Source: an uncultured Eubacteriales bacterium
GTDB lineage: Bacteria; Bacillota; Clostridia; Oscillospirales; Acutalibacteraceae
Reading direction: 5' to 3'
NCBI GenBank assembly: GCA_949299505.1
Contig: CASGAS010000006.1
Location: 1-44,042, forward strand
Length of the DNA: 44,042 bases
The notes below the pieces were generated by a model. The model searched no databases, had not been told where the DNA came from, and saw nothing but the letters and a program-made list of their open reading frames with translations. Made by a program: the position numbers and the translations under genes. Of this stretch, positions 1-6,580 are shown piece after piece; positions within the stretch are counted from its first letter, which is position 1; each line of letters starts with the position of its first letter.

Positions 1-322
1 CCGCCGCCGTCGCCAGCGCCCCGACCGCGAGACCAAGAAGCAGCGCGGTATGATAATACCTTCTGCTGCTTTCCATATCGTCCCTTCCCGCCTCCCCTGA
101 GGACAGGATGGAGGCTCCCCCCGCCAGGAGGGAGCCGAACGTGCAGATCAGCTGATACAGCGGCCCGCACATGTTCACGGCGGCAAGCGCGTCATTTCCG
201 ATCCGCTGCGCCACAAAGGCGCTGTCGATCAGCGTATTGATGGTACCCGCCAGGACGGAAAACATCACCGGGATCAGCGTCCGTCCATATTCCCGGCGCA
301 GGAAACGGTCATCACGAAGCAT
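1..322 (-). CDS. MATE family efflux transporter, N-terminal fragment
   Basis: The reading frame starts at an ATG (complement of 320-322) behind a GGAGGG ribosome site and runs off the left edge, so only about 107 N-terminal residues are present. The segment has the MATE family start: a short basic lead-in (MLRDDRFLRREYGRTL), a first helix ending in the motif NTLIDSAFVA, and then the AAVNMCGPLYQL and GGASILSSGEAG segments typical of helices 1-2. MATE proteins export drugs or metabolites using a Na+ or H+ gradient in the inner membrane. The preceding minus-strand ORF ends 16 bases upstream, so they are probably co-transcribed. Codon style resembles the first ~965 bases rather than the rest of the window (see findings). 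Substrate cannot be told. Confidence 0.8.
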   Translation of the reverse strand, partial: MLRDDRFLRREYGRTLIPVMFSVLAGTINTLIDSAFVAQRIGNDALAAVNMCGPLYQLICTFGSLLAGGASILSSGEAGRDDMESSRRYYHTALLLGLAVGALATAA

Positions 323-338
323 TTTCCCTCCAAATCAA

Positions 339-1169
339 TTACTGCTGCGGATCCGCCGCGAAGCGCGGCAGGACCCGGCCGGCGGCATCCGCCGGCGAAA
401 ACCATGTACACCAATTCCGCCGTCTTCCGGCGAACACCACATCCAGCACCATCTTCGTGTCCCGCCCGAACAGAGGACCGGAGCAGAGCTGAACGTCGGT
501 GATGCCGCCGAGCGACAGATCCTCTCCGTTTTCATCGATGGCCACATCCCAGGAGATCAGCCGGAAATGCCCCAGGAAGGGATGCGCCCGGCGCACAAGC
601 TCCAGCGCGTTCTTCAGGCAGGGCACCCTCTGTTCCTCAAAGCGGTAGCCCAGCTGGGGGTGGCGTCTGATCGTCCGCCCGCTGTCCGTGATGCCCAAAG
701 GGCGAAGCCTCCCGTCCGGGCGGACGCCGCAGTAGATGCCTCCGTGGCAGCCGTTGTCCACCCGCTCCTTCCCCACGCCGATCTTCAGGCAGACCGCGTA
801 GATCTTCACCCGCTCGCCGGTCAGAAGGGAAACGATGCGCAGCGTGTTCACGGATTCCGGATGCAGCCGCGAAAGCGCCGGATGCTGCCGCACCGGCCTC
901 TGAATCACCAGATCGCAGGGGATCTGACGGATCAGCGCCTCCAGCCCTGTCCCGGTCTCTCCCCGGCCAAGAAAGCTCACGCCGTAGCCCTTGAACTGGT
1001 CGCCGGTAAAAACGACCAAATCCGGACGCGCTTTATCGAGCGCCGCCGCCAAAAACTGCAGCGTATCGCGCGAGGTCGCCTGGGTGTCCTGAATGTCCGC
1101 CACCTGCATAATGCGGAATTTTCCGCCATGAAAACGCAGATCTTCGGTCTTGCCTTTGGGAAATGCCAT
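339..1169 (-). CDS. Chimeric ORF: metallophosphoesterase N-terminus joined to sugar-transfer-associated ATP-grasp C-terminus
   Basis: This open frame of 276 aa joins parts of two unrelated families. Residues 1 to about 67 are the start of a calcineurin-like metallophosphoesterase, with FRIMQVADIQDTQ and VVFTGDQFKGYG metal-site motifs. The later GNH(E/D) and histidine motifs are absent. From about residue 68 the sequence is the C-terminal half of a sugar-transfer-associated ATP-grasp protein (HPESVNTLRIVSLL, NGCHGGIYCGV, LISWDVAIDENGE). That part lacks its own N-terminal ATP-binding half. Neither half should be functional alone. The metallophosphoesterase start lies 15 bases after the PAP2 gene and is native to that operon, while the ATP-grasp part belongs with the MATE gene. 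The junction is near 960-970. It is either a contig chimera or a real deletion/recombination. Confidence 0.75.
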   Translation of the reverse strand: MAFPKGKTEDLRFHGGKFRIMQVADIQDTQATSRDTLQFLAAALDKARPDLVVFTGDQFKGYGVSFLGRGETGTGLEALIRQIPCDLVIQRPVRQHPALSRLHPESVNTLRIVSLLTGERVKIYAVCLKIGVGKERVDNGCHGGIYCGVRPDGRLRPLGITDSGRTIRRHPQLGYRFEEQRVPCLKNALELVRRAHPFLGHFRLISWDVAIDENGEDLSLGGITDVQLCSGPLFGRDTKMVLDVVFAGRRRNWCTWFSPADAAGRVLPRFAADPQQ

Positions 1170-1184
1170 TTTCGGGATCCTTTC

Positions 1185-1850
1185 TTAAGCGGCCTTGTCC
1201 GCTTTCTGCTTTTTGCCGAACCGGCGCTCGCGCGCGGCGTCCACCTTTTGCCCGATGTGCTTGTCAAACGGCGGGTACACGAACCGCGCAATCAGGAAGT
1301 AGGCAAGCACGGCGTACAAAACGCCCATCAGCGCGCCGAACAGCACGTCGGTCGGATAATGAACCATCAGGTAATTGCGCGAAAACCCAATCAGCGCCGC
1401 AAGCAGGAGTGCGGGGACGCCGGCCTTCCACTTTTTGTTGAGCAGAATGGCAAAGGCGGCCGCAAAGGACGACGACGTGTGCCCCGACGGGAACGAAAAG
1501 CTCGAGGGCAGCCCGACGAGCAGCTCGGGCTTGCCGTCCGCACCCTGCGGGAAAACGGCGTAGAGCGCTTCAAACGGTTCAAAGTTAAAGGGGCGCGGCC
1601 GCGCAAAGACGTTTTTGAGGATGCCGTCGTTTAGGATGAGCATCAAAATCAGCGCAAACGCCATGGTTACGCCCGCCTTGCGGTACTTCGGCATAAACAA
1701 AAACAGCACCGCAATCACAATCCAGACCCAGCCGCCCTCGCCGAGCACCGTGATGATGGGCATGACCACATCCAGGAACGCGCACCAGACGTGCTCCTGA
1801 ATCCATTGGAATACGGAGAAATCGAAGTTGGAAAACACGCTGAAATCCAT
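1185..1850 (-). CDS. PAP2 family membrane phosphatase
   Basis: A 221-aa integral membrane phosphatase of the PAP2 (type 2 phosphatidic acid phosphatase) superfamily, which includes undecaprenyl-diphosphate and phosphatidylglycerophosphate phosphatases. All three signature motifs are visible in order: KNVFARPRP, PSGHTSSSF, and SRNYLMVHYPTD with the catalytic His and supporting Asp. Several hydrophobic helices surround them, and the tail is basic. I chose the ATG at 1850 because AGGAGG lies 5 bases before it; an upstream in-frame start would add 19 residues without a ribosome site. It is followed closely by the metallophosphoesterase start, suggesting an operon. The lipid substrate cannot be read from sequence; undecaprenyl diphosphate recycling is a reasonable guess. 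Confidence 0.9.
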   Translation of the reverse strand: MDFSVFSNFDFSVFQWIQEHVWCAFLDVVMPIITVLGEGGWVWIVIAVLFLFMPKYRKAGVTMAFALILMLILNDGILKNVFARPRPFNFEPFEALYAVFPQGADGKPELLVGLPSSFSFPSGHTSSSFAAAFAILLNKKWKAGVPALLLAALIGFSRNYLMVHYPTDVLFGALMGVLYAVLAYFLIARFVYPPFDKHIGQKVDAARERRFGKKQKADKAA

Positions 1851-2051
1851 ATTGACCTCCTGTCCGCGCCCCGGCAGGGCGCAGTATATGATGCAATATT
1901 TTACCATGACTCCGCATATTTTTCAAGGCGTTTTTGTGCAGACTGTCATTTTTGTGGGTGCCGCGCCGGGCAAGGTCGCGCGCGTGAAGCGATACGAATC
2001 CGCATACGCAGGCCCCACGGTGCATATCGTGCAGTATGGGGGGGTGAGCGT

Positions 2052-2471
2052 TTGGTCGGGCTGCACAGGGAAACCCGGGCGTTTTTGCGGCTTTTGCAGG
2101 AGGGCCGTCCGTTTGCCGCCGCCTATTTGCGGGGGACGGCGTCCCACACGGCCGCAGGCGGCCGCATTTTGTTCTATCCGGCCGCAGACGCCGGCGTGCT
2201 GGTTGTCTGCCGCGTCTGCGGACTGCCCGCGGGCGGACGGTTTTCGCTTTGGCTGCAGCAAATCGGAAAGCCGCCCTGCGACGCGGGGCTGCCCGTTCTT
2301 TTCACCGCGCAAGACGGTACTGCCCGGTGCGCCGCGGTTACGGACCGCTTAGCGCCCGCCGCGCTCCTAAAAGCCCGCGTCACGCTTTACGGCGCAGAAA
2401 AGCGCCCGGCAGCTCTGCCGGGCGCGGACAAAACGCTTGCCTGCGGAACGGTTGTAAAAGCCCTTTGGTAA
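2052..2471 (+). CDS. Cu/Zn superoxide dismutase-like protein lacking metal ligands
   Basis: A 139-aa protein read from a TTG start in a G-rich context. The fold markers of the small clostridial SOD/CHRD-like family are visible: an AAAYLRGTASH opening, the strand RILFYPAADAGVLVVCRVCGLPAGG, a TDRLAPAALLKARVTLYGAE segment, and the DKTLACGTVVKAL terminus matching the family 'ACG' ending. The copper-binding FHIHE-type stretch expected after 'GLP' is replaced by RFSLWLQQ, and the His-rich loop is missing, so dismutase activity is unlikely. Extending to 1791 would run into the PAP2 gene on the other strand, so I reject the longer start. It ends 4 bases before the convergent AraC gene. Assignment is moderate because the match is to strand pattern rather than catalytic residues. 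Confidence 0.55.
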   Translation: MVGLHRETRAFLRLLQEGRPFAAAYLRGTASHTAAGGRILFYPAADAGVLVVCRVCGLPAGGRFSLWLQQIGKPPCDAGLPVLFTAQDGTARCAAVTDRLAPAALLKARVTLYGAEKRPAALPGADKTLACGTVVKALW

Positions 2472-2475
2472 GCCC

Positions 2476-3321
2476 TTACAGCTCCTTGCGGTATTTCAGC
2501 GGCGACATCCCGTACAGCTTTTTGAACGCCTTGGAAAACACAAGCGGGTCGCGGTAGCCGCAGGAATAGGAAATATCCTCAATGGAATAGCTCGTCGCGC
2601 GCAGAAGCTCGCACGCGCGCTCAAGCCGGAAGTTGCTCAGGTATTTCTGCGGGGAAAGGCCAAGGTGCTCCTGAAACAGCGTAAACAGATAGCTGCGGTT
2701 GAGACCGACGTATTCGGACACATCGGAGACGTTGATGCCGTTGGAGTAATTGTCGCGGATATAGGCGATCGCTTTTTTGATATAATAATTCTGCCGCCCG
2801 CTCTCCTCCGCTTTGCGGCCGCGACCGGTAATTTCGCCGCACAAAACGGAAAAGAACCGGCAGAAAAGCCCCTGCAGGGCAAACTCGTTTTCCAGCCCCG
2901 GGTGGTTGCATTTGAGCATTTCGGTCACAATCTGCTTGAGCGCAAACCCGTTGCGCACGCGGAACACCGGCTTTTTTGCCCCAAGCAGCTTCATTTCGCT
3001 CAGGTATTCCTCCGCCTGCTCGCCGTCAAAGCCGACGAACAGATAGCTCCACGGGTCTTCCGTGTCCGCGCGCAGACGCACCCGCATGCCCGGGCAGACC
3101 AAAAACGCCTCCCCGCGCGAAACCGAGTACTGCCGGTCGCCCTGGGTATAGGTGCCGCCGCCCGTCAGCACATAATACAGCGCGTACCGGTCCCGTACCG
3201 TCGGGCCGACGATTTGCCCGGGGTCGCTTTCCTCGTACCCGCAGTTGCAGAACCGAAAATCCCGGAACTTGACGGCTGCAGATTCAATTTGCTCCACTTT
3301 CTCCACAGACTGTACCCCCAT
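2476..3321 (-). CDS. AraC family transcriptional regulator with N-terminal cupin-like sensor
   Basis: A 281-aa AraC/XylS-type regulator. Residues about 25-120 form a cupin-like sugar-sensing domain (YALYYVLTGGGTY, GEAFLVCPGMRV). The last ~100 residues hold two helix-turn-helix motifs (INVSDVSEYVGLNRSYLFTLF and SIEDISYSCGYRDPLVFSKAFKK) and the typical ending GMSPLKYRKEL. I start it at the ATG at 3321. A TTG 81 bases upstream is open, but it lies upstream of a well-formed promoter and beside the preceding gene's terminator, so it cannot be on the same transcript. The gene sits downstream of the large GPH symporter in the same direction, so it probably controls that transporter in response to its sugar. 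Confidence 0.92.
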   Translation of the reverse strand: MGVQSVEKVEQIESAAVKFRDFRFCNCGYEESDPGQIVGPTVRDRYALYYVLTGGGTYTQGDRQYSVSRGEAFLVCPGMRVRLRADTEDPWSYLFVGFDGEQAEEYLSEMKLLGAKKPVFRVRNGFALKQIVTEMLKCNHPGLENEFALQGLFCRFFSVLCGEITGRGRKAEESGRQNYYIKKAIAYIRDNYSNGINVSDVSEYVGLNRSYLFTLFQEHLGLSPQKYLSNFRLERACELLRATSYSIEDISYSCGYRDPLVFSKAFKKLYGMSPLKYRKEL

Positions 3322-3358
3322 CTTTCGCAAAACAGGTCTATCTGCCTTTTGAAAATTA

Positions 3359-3387
3359 AGAATACCATATTTTAGAAAATTTTTCAA
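3359..3387 (-). promoter_or_regulatory. Promoter of the AraC gene
   Basis: On the minus strand TTGAAA (3382-3387) and TATTCT (3359-3364) are separated by exactly 17 bases. The expected start of transcription is near 3352, leaving a leader of about 30 bases before the ATG at 3321. This placement decides the start codon of the regulator. Confidence 0.65.
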
Positions 3388-3400
3388 GCCATCCAAATGC

Positions 3401-3433
3401 AAAAACGGGCGGCCAGCTGACCGCCCGTTTTTT
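3401..3433 (-). terminator. Rho-independent terminator after the GPH symporter
   Basis: CGGGCGG (3406-3412) pairs with CCGCCCG (3421-3427), with A5 on one side and T6 on the other, so it can act in both directions. On the minus strand it lies just past the symporter stop. Confidence 0.75.
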
Positions 3434-3441
3434 GGCTACGA

Positions 3442-5880
3442 TTATTTATCCTTATCTTTTTTCTGCGCTTTCTTCTGCGCTTTTTCGGCGGCGCGCTTCG
3501 CTTTAAGCTCGGCGGCGTACGCCTTTTCTTCCTGCTTCTGACGTTCCGCTTCCGCCGCCGCAAGCGCCATCGCTTCTTCGTGGCGGGCCTTGGCGTCGTC
3601 GTACATTGCGGCAATCTCCTCAAAGCGGCTATAGTTTTCCGCCTGGGTCAAAAGCTTTTTCGCATCGATATAGGGCTTCGCAGCGCGGGTGTACAGCGCG
3701 TTTTCGTCGCCGGCCTTTTTGATTTCAGCCTCCACGACGCGCTTGTCGGCCTTGGCGGATTTAATTTCCGCCTTTAAGGACGCGACCTTCGTCTGGTCCT
3801 TTTCCTTTTTCGCGGCGTAATACGCGCTGTACAGCGACTCAATCTTCGCGTTCAGCTCGTCCTCACGCGCAAACAGACCGTCGAACACGGAAACGTCGAA
3901 TTCCTGAATCCCGTTCGGGAACTTGCGCAGCGCGGTGCGGCGGGCAAAGGCGGCGTCGCGCGCACGCTGAATTTCGGCCTTGCGGTACGCCTTTTCCTTT
4001 TCGGTGCCCTTCGGCAGCGCCTTGGCGTGGGCAACGGCCTGCGGATCATAGTTGTAGATGAAATCATAGCCCATCTCAACCGCTTTGCGCGCTTCTTCAA
4101 GCTGCGCCTGCCCTTCGACCGTGTTGAATCGGTTCATTTCGTCCATCACGATTTTGGAAGCCTCAATCGTCCGGTTGTATTCCACCGCGGCAAACCAGGC
4201 CTTTCTGGCGGCTTTCTTTTCCGCGCGGCCCTTGGCCTGCTTGATGCCCGCCTTGCTGACGCTCTTGGGCTCGGCGACGGAATAGGTCTCCGCCTCACGG
4301 ATGGTATCAATCGCCTCTACGATGTCCTTATCCTGCAAAACGCCGTTGCCGTAGTCCTCGAACATCGCGCGGATTTTCAGGACCTTAATCATGCCGCTCT
4401 GCTTGGTTTCGGACAGGTCGTAGAAGAAGTACGGAATCACGTTCATAAACGCGCCGACGACCGACAGCAGGATGAGGACAAGCATGATGTTGTCGAAAAT
4501 CTCATCCACATACAGGACATTGTACATGTTCGTAAGGTCCAGTTCCGAGTTGTTCGCGTTTTTAATAATCTCCGGCAGGTTGGCCGCAAGCGTTTCCTCG
4601 TTGATGCCCATTTTGTTGTAGACAAACGGAATCACGCTGCTCGTTGCCATCGTGACAATCTGCCCGATAAGGCCCACCGTCGAGAACATGCCGTCGATGC
4701 GCTCGCCGGTCACATACTGCTGGTAGTCGCGGATATCCGCGTCAATGGAGGGCGTCAGGATGTGCGCAAACGCGCCGACCACACCGTTGGCCCACAGGCA
4801 GACAAGCACCACCCAAATCATGTGCGCCGGCTCCGCCGCGATGACGGGGTACATGGACGCAATAAAGATGATGTTTAAGAAGTTCGTCACAACCAGCACG
4901 CGCTTTTTGCCATACCGGCGAATGGCGAAGGGCGCCGCAAGCATCCCCCAGAAGGACGCGTTGCCGTAAATCAGCCCGATGATGGTAAACTCCCCGGCGG
5001 AGGCTGCATGCTTATATTGATACAGCCAGTTGAGGATAACTGCGTAGGAGCTTTCCAAAAAGCCGATCCAGCCGGCGAGCGAGATAATCCAGAAATACTT
5101 GTTTTTGGCGACGGCGCGCAGCGCGTCGATGAATTTAATCTGAATAACGTGGGTCTTCGCCTGGACGATTTTTTCCTGCGTGTTGGCGTAGACGACAATC
5201 GACATCAGCAAGCCGACAATCGCCATGGGCGGGTACGCGATGCGGTACAGGCGCATATTCGTCAGGCTGCCGCCCGTAATCGCCTGCGCCAAGAGCGGCA
5301 TAATCGCCGTTGCAATCGAGGGCGCGATGGAGTACACAATGGACTTGAACGCGCCGACGTCCGCACGCTCCTGCGTGTTCGGCGAGAGGACCTTAATCAG
5401 GTTCTCGTACGCTTCATAAAAGAACTGGTAGAAAAACTGGAAGCCGATGTTGAAGAACAGGATGATGGCAGCCTGCACGACCTGGCTTTCAATCTTTTCG
5501 TACGGCACCCAGACCATGCCGATGGCCAAAATCGCCGTCGGGATGCCCATGGAGATAAGGTACGGGCGGTATTTGCCCTTTTTGTTGCGGACATTGTCGA
5601 TGATATAGGCACGAATCGCCGTGCACGGGAAGCCGGCGATAATCGCGATGACGTAAATGACATACATCAGCCGGGCGTCCAAACCGATGGCGCTGCCGAT
5701 GATGAAGTTGTTTACCGACAAAAACAGCTGCTGGACAACATACATCAGGAAGTAAGCGCCGATGCCGCCAAAAGCATACGCGCTGATTTCCTTATACGGC
5801 ATGTACTTGCCAAAGGGCGGCGTTTTCCAGTAAGTCGGGACCTTTTGTGCAAAGTCCTTGACTTTTGCAACGATTTCCAT
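3442..5880 (-). CDS. GPH-family sugar:cation symporter (MFS) with long charged C-terminal extension
   Basis: An 812-aa protein. Residues about 1-510 are a glycoside-pentoside-hexuronide (GPH) type symporter with about 12 hydrophobic segments. Visible family features include the NNFIIGSAIGLDARL region, the IRAYIIDNVRNKKGKYRPYL loop between helices, and SIDADIRDYQQYVTGERIDGM in the second half. GPH proteins are usually 450-500 aa. Here about 300 further residues follow, rich in Lys, Glu, Ala and Arg, with predicted long helices and a tail ending in KKAQKKAQKKDKDK; this part must be cytoplasmic. The start has AGGAGG 9 bases upstream. It has its own promoter and terminator and is followed by the AraC regulator. 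It imports a sugar or glycoside with Na+ or H+; the substrate is unknown. Confidence 0.88.
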   Translation of the reverse strand: MEIVAKVKDFAQKVPTYWKTPPFGKYMPYKEISAYAFGGIGAYFLMYVVQQLFLSVNNFIIGSAIGLDARLMYVIYVIAIIAGFPCTAIRAYIIDNVRNKKGKYRPYLISMGIPTAILAIGMVWVPYEKIESQVVQAAIILFFNIGFQFFYQFFYEAYENLIKVLSPNTQERADVGAFKSIVYSIAPSIATAIMPLLAQAITGGSLTNMRLYRIAYPPMAIVGLLMSIVVYANTQEKIVQAKTHVIQIKFIDALRAVAKNKYFWIISLAGWIGFLESSYAVILNWLYQYKHAASAGEFTIIGLIYGNASFWGMLAAPFAIRRYGKKRVLVVTNFLNIIFIASMYPVIAAEPAHMIWVVLVCLWANGVVGAFAHILTPSIDADIRDYQQYVTGERIDGMFSTVGLIGQIVTMATSSVIPFVYNKMGINEETLAANLPEIIKNANNSELDLTNMYNVLYVDEIFDNIMLVLILLSVVGAFMNVIPYFFYDLSETKQSGMIKVLKIRAMFEDYGNGVLQDKDIVEAIDTIREAETYSVAEPKSVSKAGIKQAKGRAEKKAARKAWFAAVEYNRTIEASKIVMDEMNRFNTVEGQAQLEEARKAVEMGYDFIYNYDPQAVAHAKALPKGTEKEKAYRKAEIQRARDAAFARRTALRKFPNGIQEFDVSVFDGLFAREDELNAKIESLYSAYYAAKKEKDQTKVASLKAEIKSAKADKRVVEAEIKKAGDENALYTRAAKPYIDAKKLLTQAENYSRFEEIAAMYDDAKARHEEAMALAAAEAERQKQEEKAYAAELKAKRAAEKAQKKAQKKDKDK

Positions 5881-5915
5881 TCTGATAAGCCTCCTGCGGA
5901 TTCAGTAACGTTCTG

Positions 5916-5944
5916 ATTGTAACACCCCGGTTCGTTTTTTTCAA
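5916..5944 (-). promoter_or_regulatory. Promoter of the GPH symporter gene
   Basis: On the minus strand TTGAAA (5939-5944) and TACAAT (5916-5921) are 17 bases apart, about 36 bases upstream of the ATG at 5880. Confidence 0.65.
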
Positions 5945-6021
5945 CAGAAAAAAATCGGTTTCCCGTCCGTTTGCAGACAAAACGCAAAGAATCGTGAAAA
6001 CCAACAAAAAATCCTGTTAAA

Positions 6022-6054
6022 ATTTTGTGAACTTGCCCTCTTGCATTTTGTGAA
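6022..6054. promoter_or_regulatory. Candidate AraC-type operator: direct repeat of ATTTTGTGAA
   Basis: The decamer ATTTTGTGAA occurs at 6022-6031 and again at 6045-6054, 23 bases apart, i.e. about two helical turns. It lies upstream of the symporter promoter. AraC-family dimers typically bind two direct half-sites at about this spacing, and an AraC gene lies at the other end of the symporter. The link is inference. Confidence 0.35.
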
Positions 6055-6111
6055 AAAATGTGTACCAATCTGTTTTTTGTCCGTAAAAAAACAGACCGAC
6101 TACGTTTTGTC

Positions 6112-6139
6112 GCAAAAACCCCCGCGCATAAGCGCGGGG
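6112..6139 (-). terminator. Terminator after the lacZ-GNAT operon
   Basis: CCCCGCGC (6120-6127) and GCGCGGGG (6132-6139) form an 8-bp stem with a 4-base loop. On the minus strand the hairpin is followed by GTTTTTG. Confidence 0.8.
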
Positions 6140-6157
6140 AAAACAGACCGATTGTCT

Positions 6158-6580
6158 TTACAGGGACATTTCCATATCCCGGTGCGGGATGCGGCCGTCG
6201 GGATATTCCTCGCCGTAGGCCCGAAAGCCAAACTTCTCATAAAACGGTACGGCGTAGGACTGGGCGCTCACATACGCACGCGCAGCGCCCAGCGCCCTTG
6301 CGCGCGCAAGCAGCGCTTCTACTACGGCGGCGCCGAGATGCTGCCCGCGGTACGGCTTTAAGACTGCGATACGCCCAAGCTTTGCGGTCGTACCGTCGAA
6401 CAGGAGCCGGCCGGCCGCGACGGGCGTTTCGCCGTCGAAAATCGCAAGGTGGGGGCAGGTTTTGTCCGCCTCGTCAAACTCCTCTTCGGGCAGATACCCC
6501 TGCTCGTCTATAAACACCGTGCGGCGCACCGCCGCCGAGGGCGCATAGTCCTCGCCGCCTTCAAACCAGACGGTCGTCAT
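6158..6580 (-). CDS. GNAT family N-acetyltransferase
   Basis: A 140-aa single-domain GNAT acetyltransferase that should transfer an acetyl group from acetyl-CoA to a small molecule or protein amine. The acetyl-CoA binding motif A is seen as LGRIAVLKPYRGQHLGAAVV (core RGQHLG), and motif B as YVSAQSYAVPFYEKFGF. The N-terminus (VRRTVFIDEQGY) resembles the ElaA-like branch. Its ATG overlaps the lacZ stop by 4 bases (ATGA), so it is translationally coupled to lacZ, and a terminator follows. The role beside lacZ is unclear; a galactoside acetyltransferase like LacA would be a different, left-handed beta-helix fold, so this is not LacA. Acceptor unknown. Confidence 0.85.
   Translation of the reverse strand: MTTVWFEGGEDYAPSAAVRRTVFIDEQGYLPEEEFDEADKTCPHLAIFDGETPVAAGRLLFDGTTAKLGRIAVLKPYRGQHLGAAVVEALLARARALGAARAYVSAQSYAVPFYEKFGFRAYGEEYPDGRIPHRDMEMSL

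Noticed and set aside
171..1634. 487-codon plus-strand open frame
   Set aside because: It runs antisense through three minus-strand frames with clear family motifs; it is Arg/His/Pro-rich, has no ribosome site and no recognisable domain.
3322..3402. Upstream TTG start for the AraC regulator
   Set aside because: It lies before the -35 element and beside the previous gene's terminator, so it cannot be on the AraC transcript.
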